DNA of 64,000 nt from Blastocatellia bacterium (GCA_016713405.1 JADJPF010000001.1:558001-622000); one strand, 5' to 3'. Counted from the stretch's first letter, positions 9,482-18,467 are shown. Notes: generated from the letters alone by a model not told the origin. Numbers and translations are program-made.

Positions 9482-9616
9482 AAATCCTCTTAAATAAAAG
9501 CCAAGTTTATTGTTTACATGACTACAAAACTACTTTAACTATTTTGACACATTGACTTTTGATTATAAGCTTGGAAGAAGAGATTTGCAATTTTAAGATT
9601 ACAATATAGTTACTAG

Positions 9617-10549
9617 TTATTGAGCTAATTCACTTTTTTCAACAGGTGAAATTACTTCCGTAAGATCTTCTAATTCATCAGATAAGTCTGTGTCTTCTGC
9701 TGTTTCTGATAGTAGCAGGGTATTGGATTCATTGGGGTTAGCAAAAATATCACCTTCAAACATAGCTAATATGGCAGTAACATTGTCATCTGCTGTTAGG
9801 TCATTAGCCGTAGTAATTAATTGTTGTGAAGCAGTGATAACATCTTTATTTTTAAGAATAATTTCTAGTATTGTTTCTTCTGGTAAATTTTTACTTAATC
9901 CATCTGAGCAGAGTAGCAGACGGTCATCTTGAGCTAGTTCTAAGCTAGTTACTACAGGAACAACTGAACCTTTTGCTCCTAGAGATTGCAAAACAACATT
10001 ACGGTAAGGATGTATTTTGGCTGTATTTGGGGTAATAATTCCTCCATCAATTAGCATTTGTACCATTGATTGGTCTCTAGTAATTTGTCTAATTGTTTCC
10101 CCACGAACTAAATAACAGCGGGAATCACCTACTTCAACAATATAAACTTGTGGCGGTACTATCCAGGCGGCAGTTAAAGTGCTTGCCATACCAGCAATAC
10201 TAGGGTTACGGTTGGATTGTTGCCAGATCATTTCATTAGCTGTAGTTGCTGCTTGAATTAATATATCTCCAATCCCTAAGTTATTATTATACTTAGAAAA
10301 AATTTCTGTTTGAAAAATATCTACTGCTAATTTTGCTGCTACACCACCTCGACCATCACCACCTGATCCATCACATACTACAAGTAAAAAACCTGTATTA
10401 CCTACTTCTCCTTTATAAGTCTCAAAAGTATCTTTTGTAGCAATATTCAATATGGCAAAGCGATCTTCATTTAATTTGCGTACTTTACCTATATCACTAA
10501 GACCATGAATTGTTATAAAAGCAGATGGGTTTGCATTCACAGGGTTCAT
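9617..10549 (-). CDS. PP2C-family protein phosphatase (Stp/PppA type)
   Basis: This is a metal-dependent Ser/Thr phosphatase of the cytoplasmic Stp1/PppA kind. Metal-binding motifs are visible in order: KLNEDRF (near 28), VVCDGSGGDGRGG (near 58), the VEVGDSRCYLVRG strand (about 140), CSDGLSKNL (about 217) and TADDNVTAIL (about 254). The length is 310 residues; the last 45 residues are acidic and Ser/Thr-rich, outside the catalytic domain. The second motif is DGSGG where DGMGG is usual. Its partner FHA gene follows directly. In several bacteria a PppA phosphatase and an FHA protein control T6SS assembly, and a T6SS lies 5 kb away, but other targets are equally possible. Confidence 0.88.
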   Translation of the reverse strand: MNPVNANPSAFITIHGLSDIGKVRKLNEDRFAILNIATKDTFETYKGEVGNTGFLLVVCDGSGGDGRGGVAAKLAVDIFQTEIFSKYNNNLGIGDILIQAATTANEMIWQQSNRNPSIAGMASTLTAAWIVPPQVYIVEVGDSRCYLVRGETIRQITRDQSMVQMLIDGGIITPNTAKIHPYRNVVLQSLGAKGSVVPVVTSLELAQDDRLLLCSDGLSKNLPEETILEIILKNKDVITASQQLITTANDLTADDNVTAILAMFEGDIFANPNESNTLLLSETAEDTDLSDELEDLTEVISPVEKSELAQ

Positions 10550-10871
10550 TTTTATATTTTGTGGGTAAGGCGAGTTACCTAGAAAGATTTAGTTTTCCTA
10601 TTATAACGACATACTCTAGTAAAGTATATTTCTATATCATAATTTGTACTAAATTTTATTTTTGATGTAACTAAATATTTAATTAACAAATCCATAATTA
10701 GCTAGCTAAAATCAAAAACTTATAGTTCAAAAACTCATAATTTATAGGAGGTAATATTACTTATACTTTATTCTTAGTATATTTGATTAAAAACAGGAAA
10801 AAAATATTTTGATATTGTGGATCAACAATAAATATTTTCTATAGTTACTAATTTTTCTAAAATTTTAAAAT
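10550..10871. other. AT-rich intergenic region, 322 bp
   Basis: This gap between the pseudopilin gene and the PP2C gene, both on the minus strand, must contain the promoter of the PP2C gene. It is very A/T-rich. A perfect AGGAGGT at 10746-10752 on the plus strand has no start codon behind it. I see no gene, no clear terminator and no repeat. Confidence 0.5.
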
Positions 10872-11741
10872 TTAATTTTGTTCTTGGTTTTCTCCTTGTT
10901 GTTGTGGAGGAGTAGTTGTCAATAATGGTTGTGGAGGAGGCATAAAAATAAATAGCCATTTGTTATAATTTACTTCCTTGCCATATAAACGCCGAAAAGC
11001 CTTGCGTTTACTACTACTTACAACACCAATTATTGGACGACTAGAATCATCAATGTTTTCAAAAGCATTATTTCGTGTAAAAGTACTAGTTGAATCTACT
11101 CCTAGAGAACCTTGAACATTATTATTAGAAACTCCATTAGATGGAATAGTGTTTGGTTTTTCCTTATCGTCATCCTCATCATCCTCGTCGTCGTCCTCGT
11201 CATCCTCGTCATCATCCTCGTCATCATCCTCTTCTTCTTCTTTGTCAGTATTACCATCTAAACCATTTTGATCACCATTGGTTGTAGTAAAACCAGCGAG
11301 TTGTAAGTAATTTGGTGGAATCTGTTGTTTGTTATATTCTGCCCAAGCTTTTAAGTAATCTAAAATACGTGGATCACCTGCACGAACAGGAAGCCATTCA
11401 CCATCTCCAGCTAAAATATCCTTCATAGCGAATTTACGTACATAGATTACCTTTTTGCCATTTAATGTTGCAAGTTTTCCTAAATCTTCTAATTTAGTAG
11501 GAAAGGGTGCGCCTAACTGTAAAGGAAGCAAAATGCCAAAGTGATTGAATTTAGCAATAGCTCTAGCCATCTCGTCACCACGAAAGATGAACTCTTCTTC
11601 TTTACTACGCATTATTTCTGCCTGATAAGTATCTATAGAGCTAGCTAAGATCATTGAAGTAATACCTATTACTATAACCAAACCTAATAAAGAATATCCC
11701 TTATTATTTTTTTTAATTATTTTAATTAAGTATTTGAGCAT
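10872..11741 (-). CDS. Pseudopilin-like protein with an acidic Asp/Glu tract
   Basis: The N-terminus KNNKGYSLLGLVIVIGITSM is a type III (prepilin peptidase) signal: cleavage would fall after Gly, exposing Tyr, and the hydrophobic helix follows. Residue +5 of the mature form is Gly, not the Glu found in major pilins, as in some minor or GspK-like subunits. A GspG-type sequence with MRSKEEEFIFRGDEMARAIAKF follows. Around residues 166-193 there is an uninterrupted Asp/Glu tract, then Asn/Ser-rich and finally Pro/Gln-rich sequence (289 residues in all). It ends the pilN-pilO operon on the minus strand, 3 bp behind the broken IPT gene. It is probably a minor pseudopilin of a pilus or type II-like machine, and the role of the acidic tract is unknown. 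Confidence 0.75.
   Translation of the reverse strand: MLKYLIKIIKKNNKGYSLLGLVIVIGITSMILASSIDTYQAEIMRSKEEEFIFRGDEMARAIAKFNHFGILLPLQLGAPFPTKLEDLGKLATLNGKKVIYVRKFAMKDILAGDGEWLPVRAGDPRILDYLKAWAEYNKQQIPPNYLQLAGFTTTNGDQNGLDGNTDKEEEEDDDEDDDEDDEDDDEDDEDDDKEKPNTIPSNGVSNNNVQGSLGVDSTSTFTRNNAFENIDDSSRPIIGVVSSSKRKAFRRLYGKEVNYNKWLFIFMPPPQPLLTTTPPQQQGENQEQN
11161..11244. repeat. Coding trinucleotide-rich tract (Asp/Glu run)
   Basis: On the plus strand this stretch is built almost wholly of TCC, TCG, TCA and TCT units (for example cctcgtcatcatcctcgtca). Read on the minus strand it encodes the acidic run of the pseudopilin. Imperfect repeats of 9-15 bp recur, so the tract is likely to vary in length by slippage between strains. 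Confidence 0.8.
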
Positions 11742-11744
11742 ATT

Positions 11745-12227
11745 TTATTTCTTCTTTTCTTTATTTTCTCGCATAACTGCACGTTTTTCCCACAACTCTT
11801 TACTAGTCATAGGTTTATCCGATCGGACAAATAAATTTGTTTCTATTTTATTGTTGATTTTTTCTTCGATTTTTTTTGGTGTTTCAGCAATTAATTGTTT
11901 TTCAACAGAAGGCAATTTAGGTTGCTTTCCTTTTTGTAAACGGTGTTTTAAGTTTAGCTCTAGATCCTCAACAATTAAAAAATCACCTTCTAAAGAAACA
12001 AGTTGCCACTTTTCTTTTATTGTTTCGCCAACACTTGTAATTATCTGATTTTTTCCAAAGGTTAAAATAATCTTACTGGTATTTTCGTCAGAAATTGTTC
12101 CAACAAAAACAAAGTCTGGAGCAGAAGATTTTTCTATTTCTAAATATATAGCATTAGAACTTACATTATTTTCTTTAACTTCTATTGATAGTTTTCCTAG
12201 TTTAGAGACTAGGTTAACAGGTAAAAA
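11745..12227 (-). pseudogene. 3' part of frameshifted IPT/TIG pilus-operon gene
   Basis: This open frame of 160 codons continues the upstream fragment after a one-base shift at the T6 run (A6 on the plus strand, 12223-12228). After the shift the protein reads FLPVNLVSKLGKLSIEVKEN, then SSNAIYLEIEK, which completes the IPT/TIG beta-sandwich begun in the fragment ending at 12209. A second region (about 45 residues in, from DFVFVGTISDEN) looks like a small beta-domain (SVGETIKEKWQLVSLEGDFL), and the end is Lys/Glu-rich. The stop is 3 bp before the pseudopilin start, as expected for an operon gene. The open frame and the domain match make a one-base indel much more likely than two separate genes. 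Confidence 0.75.
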
Positions 12228-12697
12228 ACTTCTAGCTCTGTTGGACTAATAAAATTAAATTTTGCTAGCTCATTTTGAACATAAACTTGAGTTTTATTAG
12301 TAAAATTTAAGCCTTTAAGTAAAATAGTTATAGATTTATTTTGTTGGTATATTTTGTTAGGCGAAATTTCAACTAATGTTATAAATTTTGTTTTATTTTC
12401 AAATTTACCTGCAACTGGCAAAATATTTTGGTCAGAAGTGTTTTGAAATAAATTACGGCCAATTAATAAGGGAGGCCTTTCTGCCTCTTCTATTTGATCT
12501 ATTGCTGAGAATTTATTTACTATGTCTACGGATTTAATTAAACGCTTATTATCTATTTCTATTTGTGAAGAAGTTTTTTCTAAAATTTTTTTATCTTCAA
12601 CCTTTTTATTGGTAAATATTTGATAACATAACAATACTGCTAGAAATAACAGTGTTACTTTTAAGAAATTATATATATTTTTACTCTTTTTCCACAT
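12209..12697 (-). CDS. 5' part of IPT/TIG pilus-operon gene (frameshifted), PilP/GspC-position
   Basis: The fragment has 162 residues: a short cytoplasmic N-terminus, one membrane helix (about 13-27), a charged periplasmic linker, a PPLLIGRNLFQ segment, and the first half of an IPT/TIG domain (FITLVEISPNKIY, then ILLKGLNFTNKTQVYV and FISPTELEVF). The zero frame then runs into TAG seven codons after the break. In the pilN-pilO operon this position is normally held by pilP or a GspC-like inner-membrane linker, and the topology fits that role. The single-base loss lies in a T6 run on the coding strand. Full gene: 11745-12697. Confidence 0.7.
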   Translation of the reverse strand: MWKKSKNIYNFLKVTLLFLAVLLCYQIFTNKKVEDKKILEKTSSQIEIDNKRLIKSVDIVNKFSAIDQIEEAERPPLLIGRNLFQNTSDQNILPVAGKFENKTKFITLVEISPNKIYQQNKSITILLKGLNFTNKTQVYVQNELAKFNFISPTELEVFYLLT

Positions 12698-12698
12698 T

Positions 12699-13403
12699 TT
12701 ATTTATGAAAATATGCTTTAACTTTTAGTTGGACAGTTAACTCTCCATTGTTTTGAGTAGAGCTTTGCAATGTACTAACTCTTTGGGGGCCACCACCTAA
12801 ATTAGCCTTTTCTTCTTGATCAGGTGTTTCTAAAGTTAAGTCCTCAATAACAAAAAACATTTTACTGCTTTCTAAACTATATAAAAAACGTCTAAAGTTT
12901 GTATACGAGCCTGTTAAGGAAAATTGCGCTTCTAATGCTGGATAAATACTAACTTTATCATCTTGTTGATTAGTTCTTCTTCCTCTAGCATTTGTTGATG
13001 AGTCTTCTTCAACTTCTTTAATGGTTGCAAAATTAATACCATCAGTTAAAGTTATTTGGTTTTTCTTAGCTAAATCATTTAGTTCATTTACTACAGATAA
13101 TCTTCCTTTTTGTGGATCTCGCAAAAATTTTTCTTGAAAAGATGTAAGCTTTTCTACTATTGACTGATTTGATTCAGAAAAATTTTTCTTATCCTTTAAT
13201 TCTGTTTTTATTTCTTTAATATCATTTTTCAATTCTAAACTCTGTTTTTGTAATTGTGTAATTTTATCATTTTCTTTCTTAAGCAAAGTAATAGCTAAAT
13301 AAGTAGTAAATGAAGTTACTGCAATCACAGTTACTATAGCAAATACTTCTATTAATCTAAGATATCCTGTTTGTAATTTATTAATTATTGGAATATTTTT
13401 CAT
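12699..13403 (-). CDS. pilO: PilO-like inner-membrane pilus alignment protein
   Basis: PilO is a bitopic inner-membrane protein that pairs with PilN and links the cytoplasmic pilus motor to the outer-membrane pore. The sequence shows a short cytoplasmic end, one membrane helix (about 19-40), a coiled coil (about 43-95) and a ferredoxin-like C-terminal part (LEAQFSLTGSYTNFRRFLYSLE near 170 is the typical PilO signature, with FVIEDLTLET after it). The length of 234 residues is a little above the usual 200. The spacing to pilN is 13 bp and to the next gene 1 bp, so this is one operon. No pilM is seen upstream of pilN. Confidence 0.8.
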   Translation of the reverse strand: MKNIPIINKLQTGYLRLIEVFAIVTVIAVTSFTTYLAITLLKKENDKITQLQKQSLELKNDIKEIKTELKDKKNFSESNQSIVEKLTSFQEKFLRDPQKGRLSVVNELNDLAKKNQITLTDGINFATIKEVEEDSSTNARGRRTNQQDDKVSIYPALEAQFSLTGSYTNFRRFLYSLESSKMFFVIEDLTLETPDQEEKANLGGGPQRVSTLQSSTQNNGELTVQLKVKAYFHK

Positions 13404-13416
13404 AGTTTACTCCTGA

Positions 13417-14043
13417 TTAATCCTCATCCTCATTATTAGCTACTTTTTTAATTTCTGCTTTATTTTGACTTTTCTTAGCTAAAAAACTTTTTGCTGGACG
13501 AGGGTTATATAAAACATCCAAAGTAAAACCAATATCCCCATTTTGAAGAGGAGTTTCTTGATTAACAGGGTTTACTTGAAAAACTCCTACTTTATCCATT
13601 TCAGCAATCATATCTGTAAGGTCTTTAACGCTTTTACTATAAACTTTGATTTTAAGAGGTATATTTAGAGCCTCTTCTTCTTTTGTAGGTCTTATAGAAA
13701 TAATACGTATAGTTTTAGGTAATGCCAATTCAAATTCGCTTAACATCTGTGTCCAAGAAAAACTACGCTGTTTAATAAGTTGTGCAGATGCTTCAATTTC
13801 TTGAATTTGTGTTGGATTAAGAGGTTGTATAGGCACGTTGTATTGTTTTTCTAAGGTTTTTAATTCTGCTTGCTGTTTTTTAACTTCTTGTTCTAGCCTA
13901 GCAGCAACCATTTTAGCCGAAGATACTTCTTTAAGCATCCATTGACCAGCTAACAATAAAACACCCATAACAACTAAAAAGCTCAACCAAAACAACCGAC
14001 GGTTATGAAAAGGTTTTTTTGCGAGATTGATATTTAATCTCAT
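13417..14043 (-). CDS. pilN: PilN-like inner-membrane pilus assembly protein
   Basis: PilN forms a heterodimer with PilO and contacts PilM in the cytoplasm through its N-terminus. The start MRLNINLAKKPFHNRRLFW carries the NLA motif (INLxP-type) that in other species binds PilM. One membrane helix (about 21-37) precedes a coiled coil (about 45-72) and a ferredoxin-like fold (WTQMLSEFELALPKTIRI near 97). A Lys/Asn/acidic tail ends at 208 residues. It is the first gene of a minus-strand operon. The missing pilM makes the operon incomplete; pilM could lie elsewhere or be absent. Confidence 0.85.
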   Translation of the reverse strand: MRLNINLAKKPFHNRRLFWLSFLVVMGVLLLAGQWMLKEVSSAKMVAARLEQEVKKQQAELKTLEKQYNVPIQPLNPTQIQEIEASAQLIKQRSFSWTQMLSEFELALPKTIRIISIRPTKEEEALNIPLKIKVYSKSVKDLTDMIAEMDKVGVFQVNPVNQETPLQNGDIGFTLDVLYNPRPAKSFLAKKSQNKAEIKKVANNEDED

Positions 14044-14631
14044 TCTTTTTCTCTCTTAAATATTAATACTAAAATTTACTATCAGACAACCTCTAAGAAT
14101 AACAAAGACTATTATTAAGATGCTAGCATATATTGATATAGTTTATGTTATACAAGGTAAATTTAGTTCTTTTCACGTCCAAAAAACATTATGGTTCCAG
14201 AAACTTTCTTATTCTTTGCTTAACTCAAAGTTTTAAGTGAAAGCCTAATGCTTGAGTATTGAAGCTACCCTATCATTTACACTTTTAGACTTAATTAAAT
14301 ATCTTATAGCTTTAGCCAAAGTTTGTTTGGTTTAGACTTCAGGCTACTTTTTCCAAACCCACCTATCAATGGCTGACACTGCGCTTGCAAAGAAGTTTAA
14401 ATGTCAAACTCAGCAGATCCTAATTGGTCAAACTCCTAAAGCTTATGGAATTTATGGAATAAATGCACCTGCCTTTTCTTATTAATTTCTTAGATTCCAA
14501 TATTTTCTATCCACTAAGTAAAATAATTTAATATAATAAGAAAGTCTTTGCTCAATATTCTTTGCATACTTATTGCATAGTAAGAAAGTAAGAGAAAAGA
14601 TTTTAACATTTCTGTGAAAGTGATTAACTTT
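14044..14631. other. Divergent intergenic region between pilus operon and T6SS
   Basis: This 588-bp gap separates the minus-strand pil operon from the plus-strand T6SS operon and should contain both promoters. No gene is clear: the best small frame (14369-14485, 38 codons) has no ribosome site. I could not assign a promoter with confidence. A TTGCAT-type sequence occurs near 14560 in a stretch rich in A and T just ahead of tssK. Confidence 0.5.
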
Positions 14632-15984
14632 ATGAGCCATTACCGCAAAGTAGTTTGGAATGAAGGGATGCTCCTTACTCCTCATCATTTGCAACAATGG
14701 GATAATTATTTTGAAGACCAAATAGCTTCACGCCTAACAGCCTTTATCCCTTATCAATGGGGAGTAATTAACCTTCAAATCAACCATGAATCTATAAGTA
14801 ATGGTATTTTTGAACTAATACATTGTCAGGCAATAATGCCAGATGGGTTATTAGTTAACTTACCACAACCAGACCCTTTACCAGAAACACGAACTTTAAC
14901 AAAACATTTTGATACTACTACAGAAAATTTAGAAATTTACTTAGCAATAGCAACAAAACGCATGGGAAGTGTGAATTTTCAAGCACCTAATAAGGAAAAA
15001 TCCGCAAACCTACGTTATAGCCAGGTGCCTGGCACTGTAATTGACGAAACAACAGGAGAAAATGAACAACAAATAGCTTTTGCTAAACCTAATTTTCGCT
15101 TGCTTTTCTCTGAAGAACTGAAAGAAGGTTATAGTAGTTTGAAAATTGCAGAAGTTGTACGTACTACTACAGGACAGTTAACTTTGTCAGAAAATTATAT
15201 TCCACCAATATTAAATATAAGCGCATCTAGCTGGCTACTTAATATGTTAAGACAGTTAATAGAAATTCTTATTACCAAAAGTACAACTTTAGGGGATCAA
15301 AGAAGGCAAAGAGCTAGTTCTTTAGCTGATTTTACTACATCTGAAGTTGCTGTTTTTTGGTTACTTCATACAGTAAATGCTTCAATTCCAAAGTTAACGC
15401 ATCTCTTACGCACTAGGATTGTACACCCAGAACGCTTATATGAAGTATTAGCTGAACTTGCTGGTAAGTTAATAACATTTTCTATTGATAAACATCCTAA
15501 AGATATAGTGCGATATGATCACGATAACTTATATTTGACCTTTAACCAATTAATGTTGCAAATTCGTGAACTTTTAGAAACCGTAATACCTACTCGATGT
15601 GTGGCAATAGCTTTAGAAAATGTGCGTGAATCTCTTTATGTTGGTAGAGTTCAAGATGATAGATTACTACATGACGCAGCATTTTTCTTAGCAATAAAAG
15701 CACAAGTAGCAGAGAGTTTTTTAATTGACCGTGTGCCTCGAATTATCAAAGTAGCCTCCAGAGATGTAATTGATGCTGTAGTGGGTTCTGCATTGCCAGG
15801 TGTTACTCTAAGACATGCATCTCCTCCACCTTCTCCAATACCTACTAGAGTTGGATTTCATTACTTTGGTTTTGATAGTATCGGCCCTTACTGGGATACA
15901 ATTCGCGGCTCAAAAACAATCGCTATTTATGTTCCAGATGAGTTTCCAGAAGTAAAGTTAGAACTTTACGCGGTAAAACCTTAA
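14632..15984 (+). CDS. tssK: T6SS baseplate protein TssK
   Basis: TssK is the trimeric adaptor joining the T6SS baseplate wedge (TssEFG) to the TssJLM membrane complex. The start MSHYRKVVWNEGMLLTPHHL matches the family signature KVVWxEGMxLxPQHF; I prefer this ATG (14632) over a GTG at 14614 because homologues begin at this point. The central region (FRLLFSEELKEGYSSLKIAEV) and the C-terminal end (YYGFD-like FHYFGFDSIGPYWDTIRGSKTI) are typical, and the length of about 450 residues is normal. It is the first gene of the T6SS operon, followed by tssL 35 bp later. Confidence 0.92.
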   Translation: MSHYRKVVWNEGMLLTPHHLQQWDNYFEDQIASRLTAFIPYQWGVINLQINHESISNGIFELIHCQAIMPDGLLVNLPQPDPLPETRTLTKHFDTTTENLEIYLAIATKRMGSVNFQAPNKEKSANLRYSQVPGTVIDETTGENEQQIAFAKPNFRLLFSEELKEGYSSLKIAEVVRTTTGQLTLSENYIPPILNISASSWLLNMLRQLIEILITKSTTLGDQRRQRASSLADFTTSEVAVFWLLHTVNASIPKLTHLLRTRIVHPERLYEVLAELAGKLITFSIDKHPKDIVRYDHDNLYLTFNQLMLQIRELLETVIPTRCVAIALENVRESLYVGRVQDDRLLHDAAFFLAIKAQVAESFLIDRVPRIIKVASRDVIDAVVGSALPGVTLRHASPPPSPIPTRVGFHYFGFDSIGPYWDTIRGSKTIAIYVPDEFPEVKLELYAVKP

Positions 15985-16019
15985 TTTTACGCCTAGCAGC
16001 GTTAAGAAAGAGGTAGTTT

Positions 16020-16745
16020 ATGTCTAATGTAATAACACTTAACACTATTTCTAGTGCAGAGTTATCTAATCTATTAGATAATAGCCAAAATCCTTTGTTA
16101 GTAATGGCTACACCAATTTTAGAATTAATATTAAAGTTAAAATCAGGCATTGTTAGCCCCTCTAGTGATTTAAGAACTACTTTTAGTAATTTATTAAAAG
16201 AAATGGAGTTTCAAGCTAGTAAGTTAAGCTATTCATCACAAGCCGTTCAATCTGGCAAATTTGCTTTAGCCGCTTTTATTGATGAAACTGTGTTAACGGC
16301 AGATTTTCCACTTCGTCAAGAATGGGAAAAATATCCATTACAACTAGAATATTTTGGAGAACATCTAGCAGGGGTAAAATTTTTTGAACGTTTAGAAGAA
16401 TTTCTTAAAGAAAGTCTACAGAATATAGATGTTATTGAACTTTACTATGTTTGTTTATTACTTGGATATAAGGGACGATATAAAATTTATTTAGAGGATC
16501 AACTTAAAGAATTAATTAACAATGTAGCCGGACATTTAACACAAGCAAATAGGTTAACAACTTCTAGTCTTTCACCACATGCTAAAGCTAATGATCAGCC
16601 TAAACCTATTATCAATCTTGGGCTACCTCTTTGGATAAAATTAACCACAATTACAGTTTTTGCTCTTAGTATATTTATTTATATTATTTTTAAGTTATTG
16701 CTCAATAACCAGCTAATAGATGCTAAAGAACAGCTACTAAGATAA
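16020..16745 (+). CDS. tssL: T6SS inner-membrane protein TssL (DotU/IcmH)
   Basis: TssL anchors the membrane complex with TssM. The cytoplasmic hook domain is recognisable by FALAAFIDETVLTADFP (about 80-96) and the conserved WEKYPLQLEYFGEHLAG stretch, with YYVCLLLGYKGRYKIY following (about 142-158). A single membrane helix near the C-terminus (about 210-228) gives the tail-anchored topology of DotU. The length of 241 residues is normal and there is no C-terminal OmpA-type peptidoglycan-binding domain. A GAGGT ribosome site precedes the ATG at good spacing. glgP begins 18 bp downstream. Confidence 0.92.
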   Translation: MSNVITLNTISSAELSNLLDNSQNPLLVMATPILELILKLKSGIVSPSSDLRTTFSNLLKEMEFQASKLSYSSQAVQSGKFALAAFIDETVLTADFPLRQEWEKYPLQLEYFGEHLAGVKFFERLEEFLKESLQNIDVIELYYVCLLLGYKGRYKIYLEDQLKELINNVAGHLTQANRLTTSSLSPHAKANDQPKPIINLGLPLWIKLTTITVFALSIFIYIIFKLLLNNQLIDAKEQLLR

Positions 16746-16763
16746 GAATAGGATAGAAAACTT

Positions 16764-18467
16764 ATGTATGAAGACATAAAAATAGCTTATTTTTCAATGG
16801 AAATGGGATTTGTTACTGATATGCCAACCTATAGTGGAGGATTAGGAGTTTTGGCAGGTGATACTATTCGTTCTGCCGCAGACTTAAAAATTCCTATGAT
16901 TGGGCTTACGCTTATTCATCGCAAAGGCTATTTTTATCAAAAGCTTGATTCTACTGGAACACAAATTGAAGAGCCTGTAGAGTGGGTAGATAATGACTTT
17001 TTACAAGAAATGCCTGAGCGAGTTAGTATTATTTTAGAAGGTCGGCCAATACAATTAAGATGTTGGAAATATGAAGCTATTGGTGTCACAAATTATCGTG
17101 TAAATGTCTACTTTCTAGATAGTGATTTACCAGAAAATAGCCCGTGGGATAGAACTTTAACTAATCATCTTTACGGTGGGGACAAACGTTATCGCTTATG
17201 TCAAGAAGCTATTCTTGGCATAGGTGGCATAAGAATGCTAGAAGCATTGGGATATAAAAATATTTCTCGTTTTCATATGAATGAAGGTCATGCAAGCCTC
17301 TTAGCCCTAGAACTTTTAGCAACAGAAACATCTAAATGGGGACGTGACTATATTACAGATGATGATATTCAAGCTGTAAGAAAAAAATGTATTTTTACTA
17401 CTCATACACCTGTTCCAGCAGGACATGATAAATTTCCAATGGATTTAGTAGAAAATGTTTTAGGTAAACATATTGCTCTTGAAAAAAAAGATATTTTTTA
17501 TTGTGATGGCTTATTAAATATGACTTATTTAGCACTTAATCTTAGTCATTATGTTAATGGTGTAGCAAAACGTCATGGTGAAATTTCTCGCTCAATGTTT
17601 GGAGGCTATAACATTGATTCTATAACTAACGGAGTACATGCAGGTACTTGGGTTTCACCATCATTTCAAGAACTTTATGAACGCTATATTCCTGGTTGGC
17701 GACAAGATAATTTTAATTTTCGCTATGGCTTAAGTATTCCTAATCAAGAAATTTGGAAAGCACACTTTCAAGCTAAAAAGAAATTAATTCATTATGCTAA
17801 TAAATTTACTAATGTAGGAATGGATGTAGATTTCTTTACTATTGGTTTTGCTCGTCGTGCAGCCGTTTATAAACGTCCTGACCTTTTGTTTTATGATATT
17901 GAACGATTAAAAGAGATGCAAAATAAGTTAGGGCCAATTCAAATTATTTATGCTGGTAAAGCTCATCCTAATGATTTAGAAGGTAAAGAGCTAATTAAAC
18001 ATATCTTTCAAGCTAAAAATGCTTTGAAAGATTATATTAAGGTATCTTACATTGAAAATTATGATATGGAATTAGGACAACTTTTAACTTCTGGTGTAGA
18101 TGTTTGGTTAAATACTCCTCAACCTCCTTTAGAAGCTTCTGGAACAAGTGGAATGAAAGCGGCATTAAATGGTATCCCTAGTCTTAGTGTGCTAGATGGT
18201 TGGTGGATTGAAGGTTGTATTGAAGGCGTTACTGGATGGGCAATAGAAACTAATGGTTGGGGAGCAGAAGGTTCCAAAGATTCAATTGTCCGTCAAAAAG
18301 ATGCTATTTCTCTTTATGAAAAATTAGAAAATGTTGTAATACCTATGTTTTACAATAATCAAGATAAATATATAGATATTATGAAGCATACTATTGCTTT
18401 AAATGGTTCTTTTTTTAATTCACATAGAATGCTGCAACAATATATGTTAAATGCTTATTTTCAATAA
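16764..18467 (+). CDS. glgP: Alpha-glucan (glycogen/maltodextrin) phosphorylase
   Basis: This PLP enzyme splits alpha-1,4-glucan with phosphate to release glucose 1-phosphate. The sequence starts near the conserved IAYFSMEMGF and YSGGLGVLAGD motifs (about 7-35) and contains FHMNEGHASLLALE (about 171), FTTHTPVPAGHDKFP (about 211) and the PLP-lysine motif EASGTSGMKAALNG (about 455-468). At 567 residues it belongs to the short, divergent bacterial branch. It sits inside the T6SS operon between tssL and tssM with an AGGATAG-like site ahead of the ATG. It has no known place in T6SS assembly, so it is probably a passenger gene or an insertion into the operon. Confidence 0.93.
   Translation: MYEDIKIAYFSMEMGFVTDMPTYSGGLGVLAGDTIRSAADLKIPMIGLTLIHRKGYFYQKLDSTGTQIEEPVEWVDNDFLQEMPERVSIILEGRPIQLRCWKYEAIGVTNYRVNVYFLDSDLPENSPWDRTLTNHLYGGDKRYRLCQEAILGIGGIRMLEALGYKNISRFHMNEGHASLLALELLATETSKWGRDYITDDDIQAVRKKCIFTTHTPVPAGHDKFPMDLVENVLGKHIALEKKDIFYCDGLLNMTYLALNLSHYVNGVAKRHGEISRSMFGGYNIDSITNGVHAGTWVSPSFQELYERYIPGWRQDNFNFRYGLSIPNQEIWKAHFQAKKKLIHYANKFTNVGMDVDFFTIGFARRAAVYKRPDLLFYDIERLKEMQNKLGPIQIIYAGKAHPNDLEGKELIKHIFQAKNALKDYIKVSYIENYDMELGQLLTSGVDVWLNTPQPPLEASGTSGMKAALNGIPSLSVLDGWWIEGCIEGVTGWAIETNGWGAEGSKDSIVRQKDAISLYEKLENVVIPMFYNNQDKYIDIMKHTIALNGSFFNSHRMLQQYMLNAYFQ

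Noticed and set aside
11161..11244. CRISPR-like tandem repeat
   Set aside because: The repeat is a coding trinucleotide tract without unique spacers.
14369..14485. 38-codon frame in the gap ahead of tssK (MADTALAKKF...)
   Set aside because: No ribosome site and no sign of conservation; length is what chance would give.
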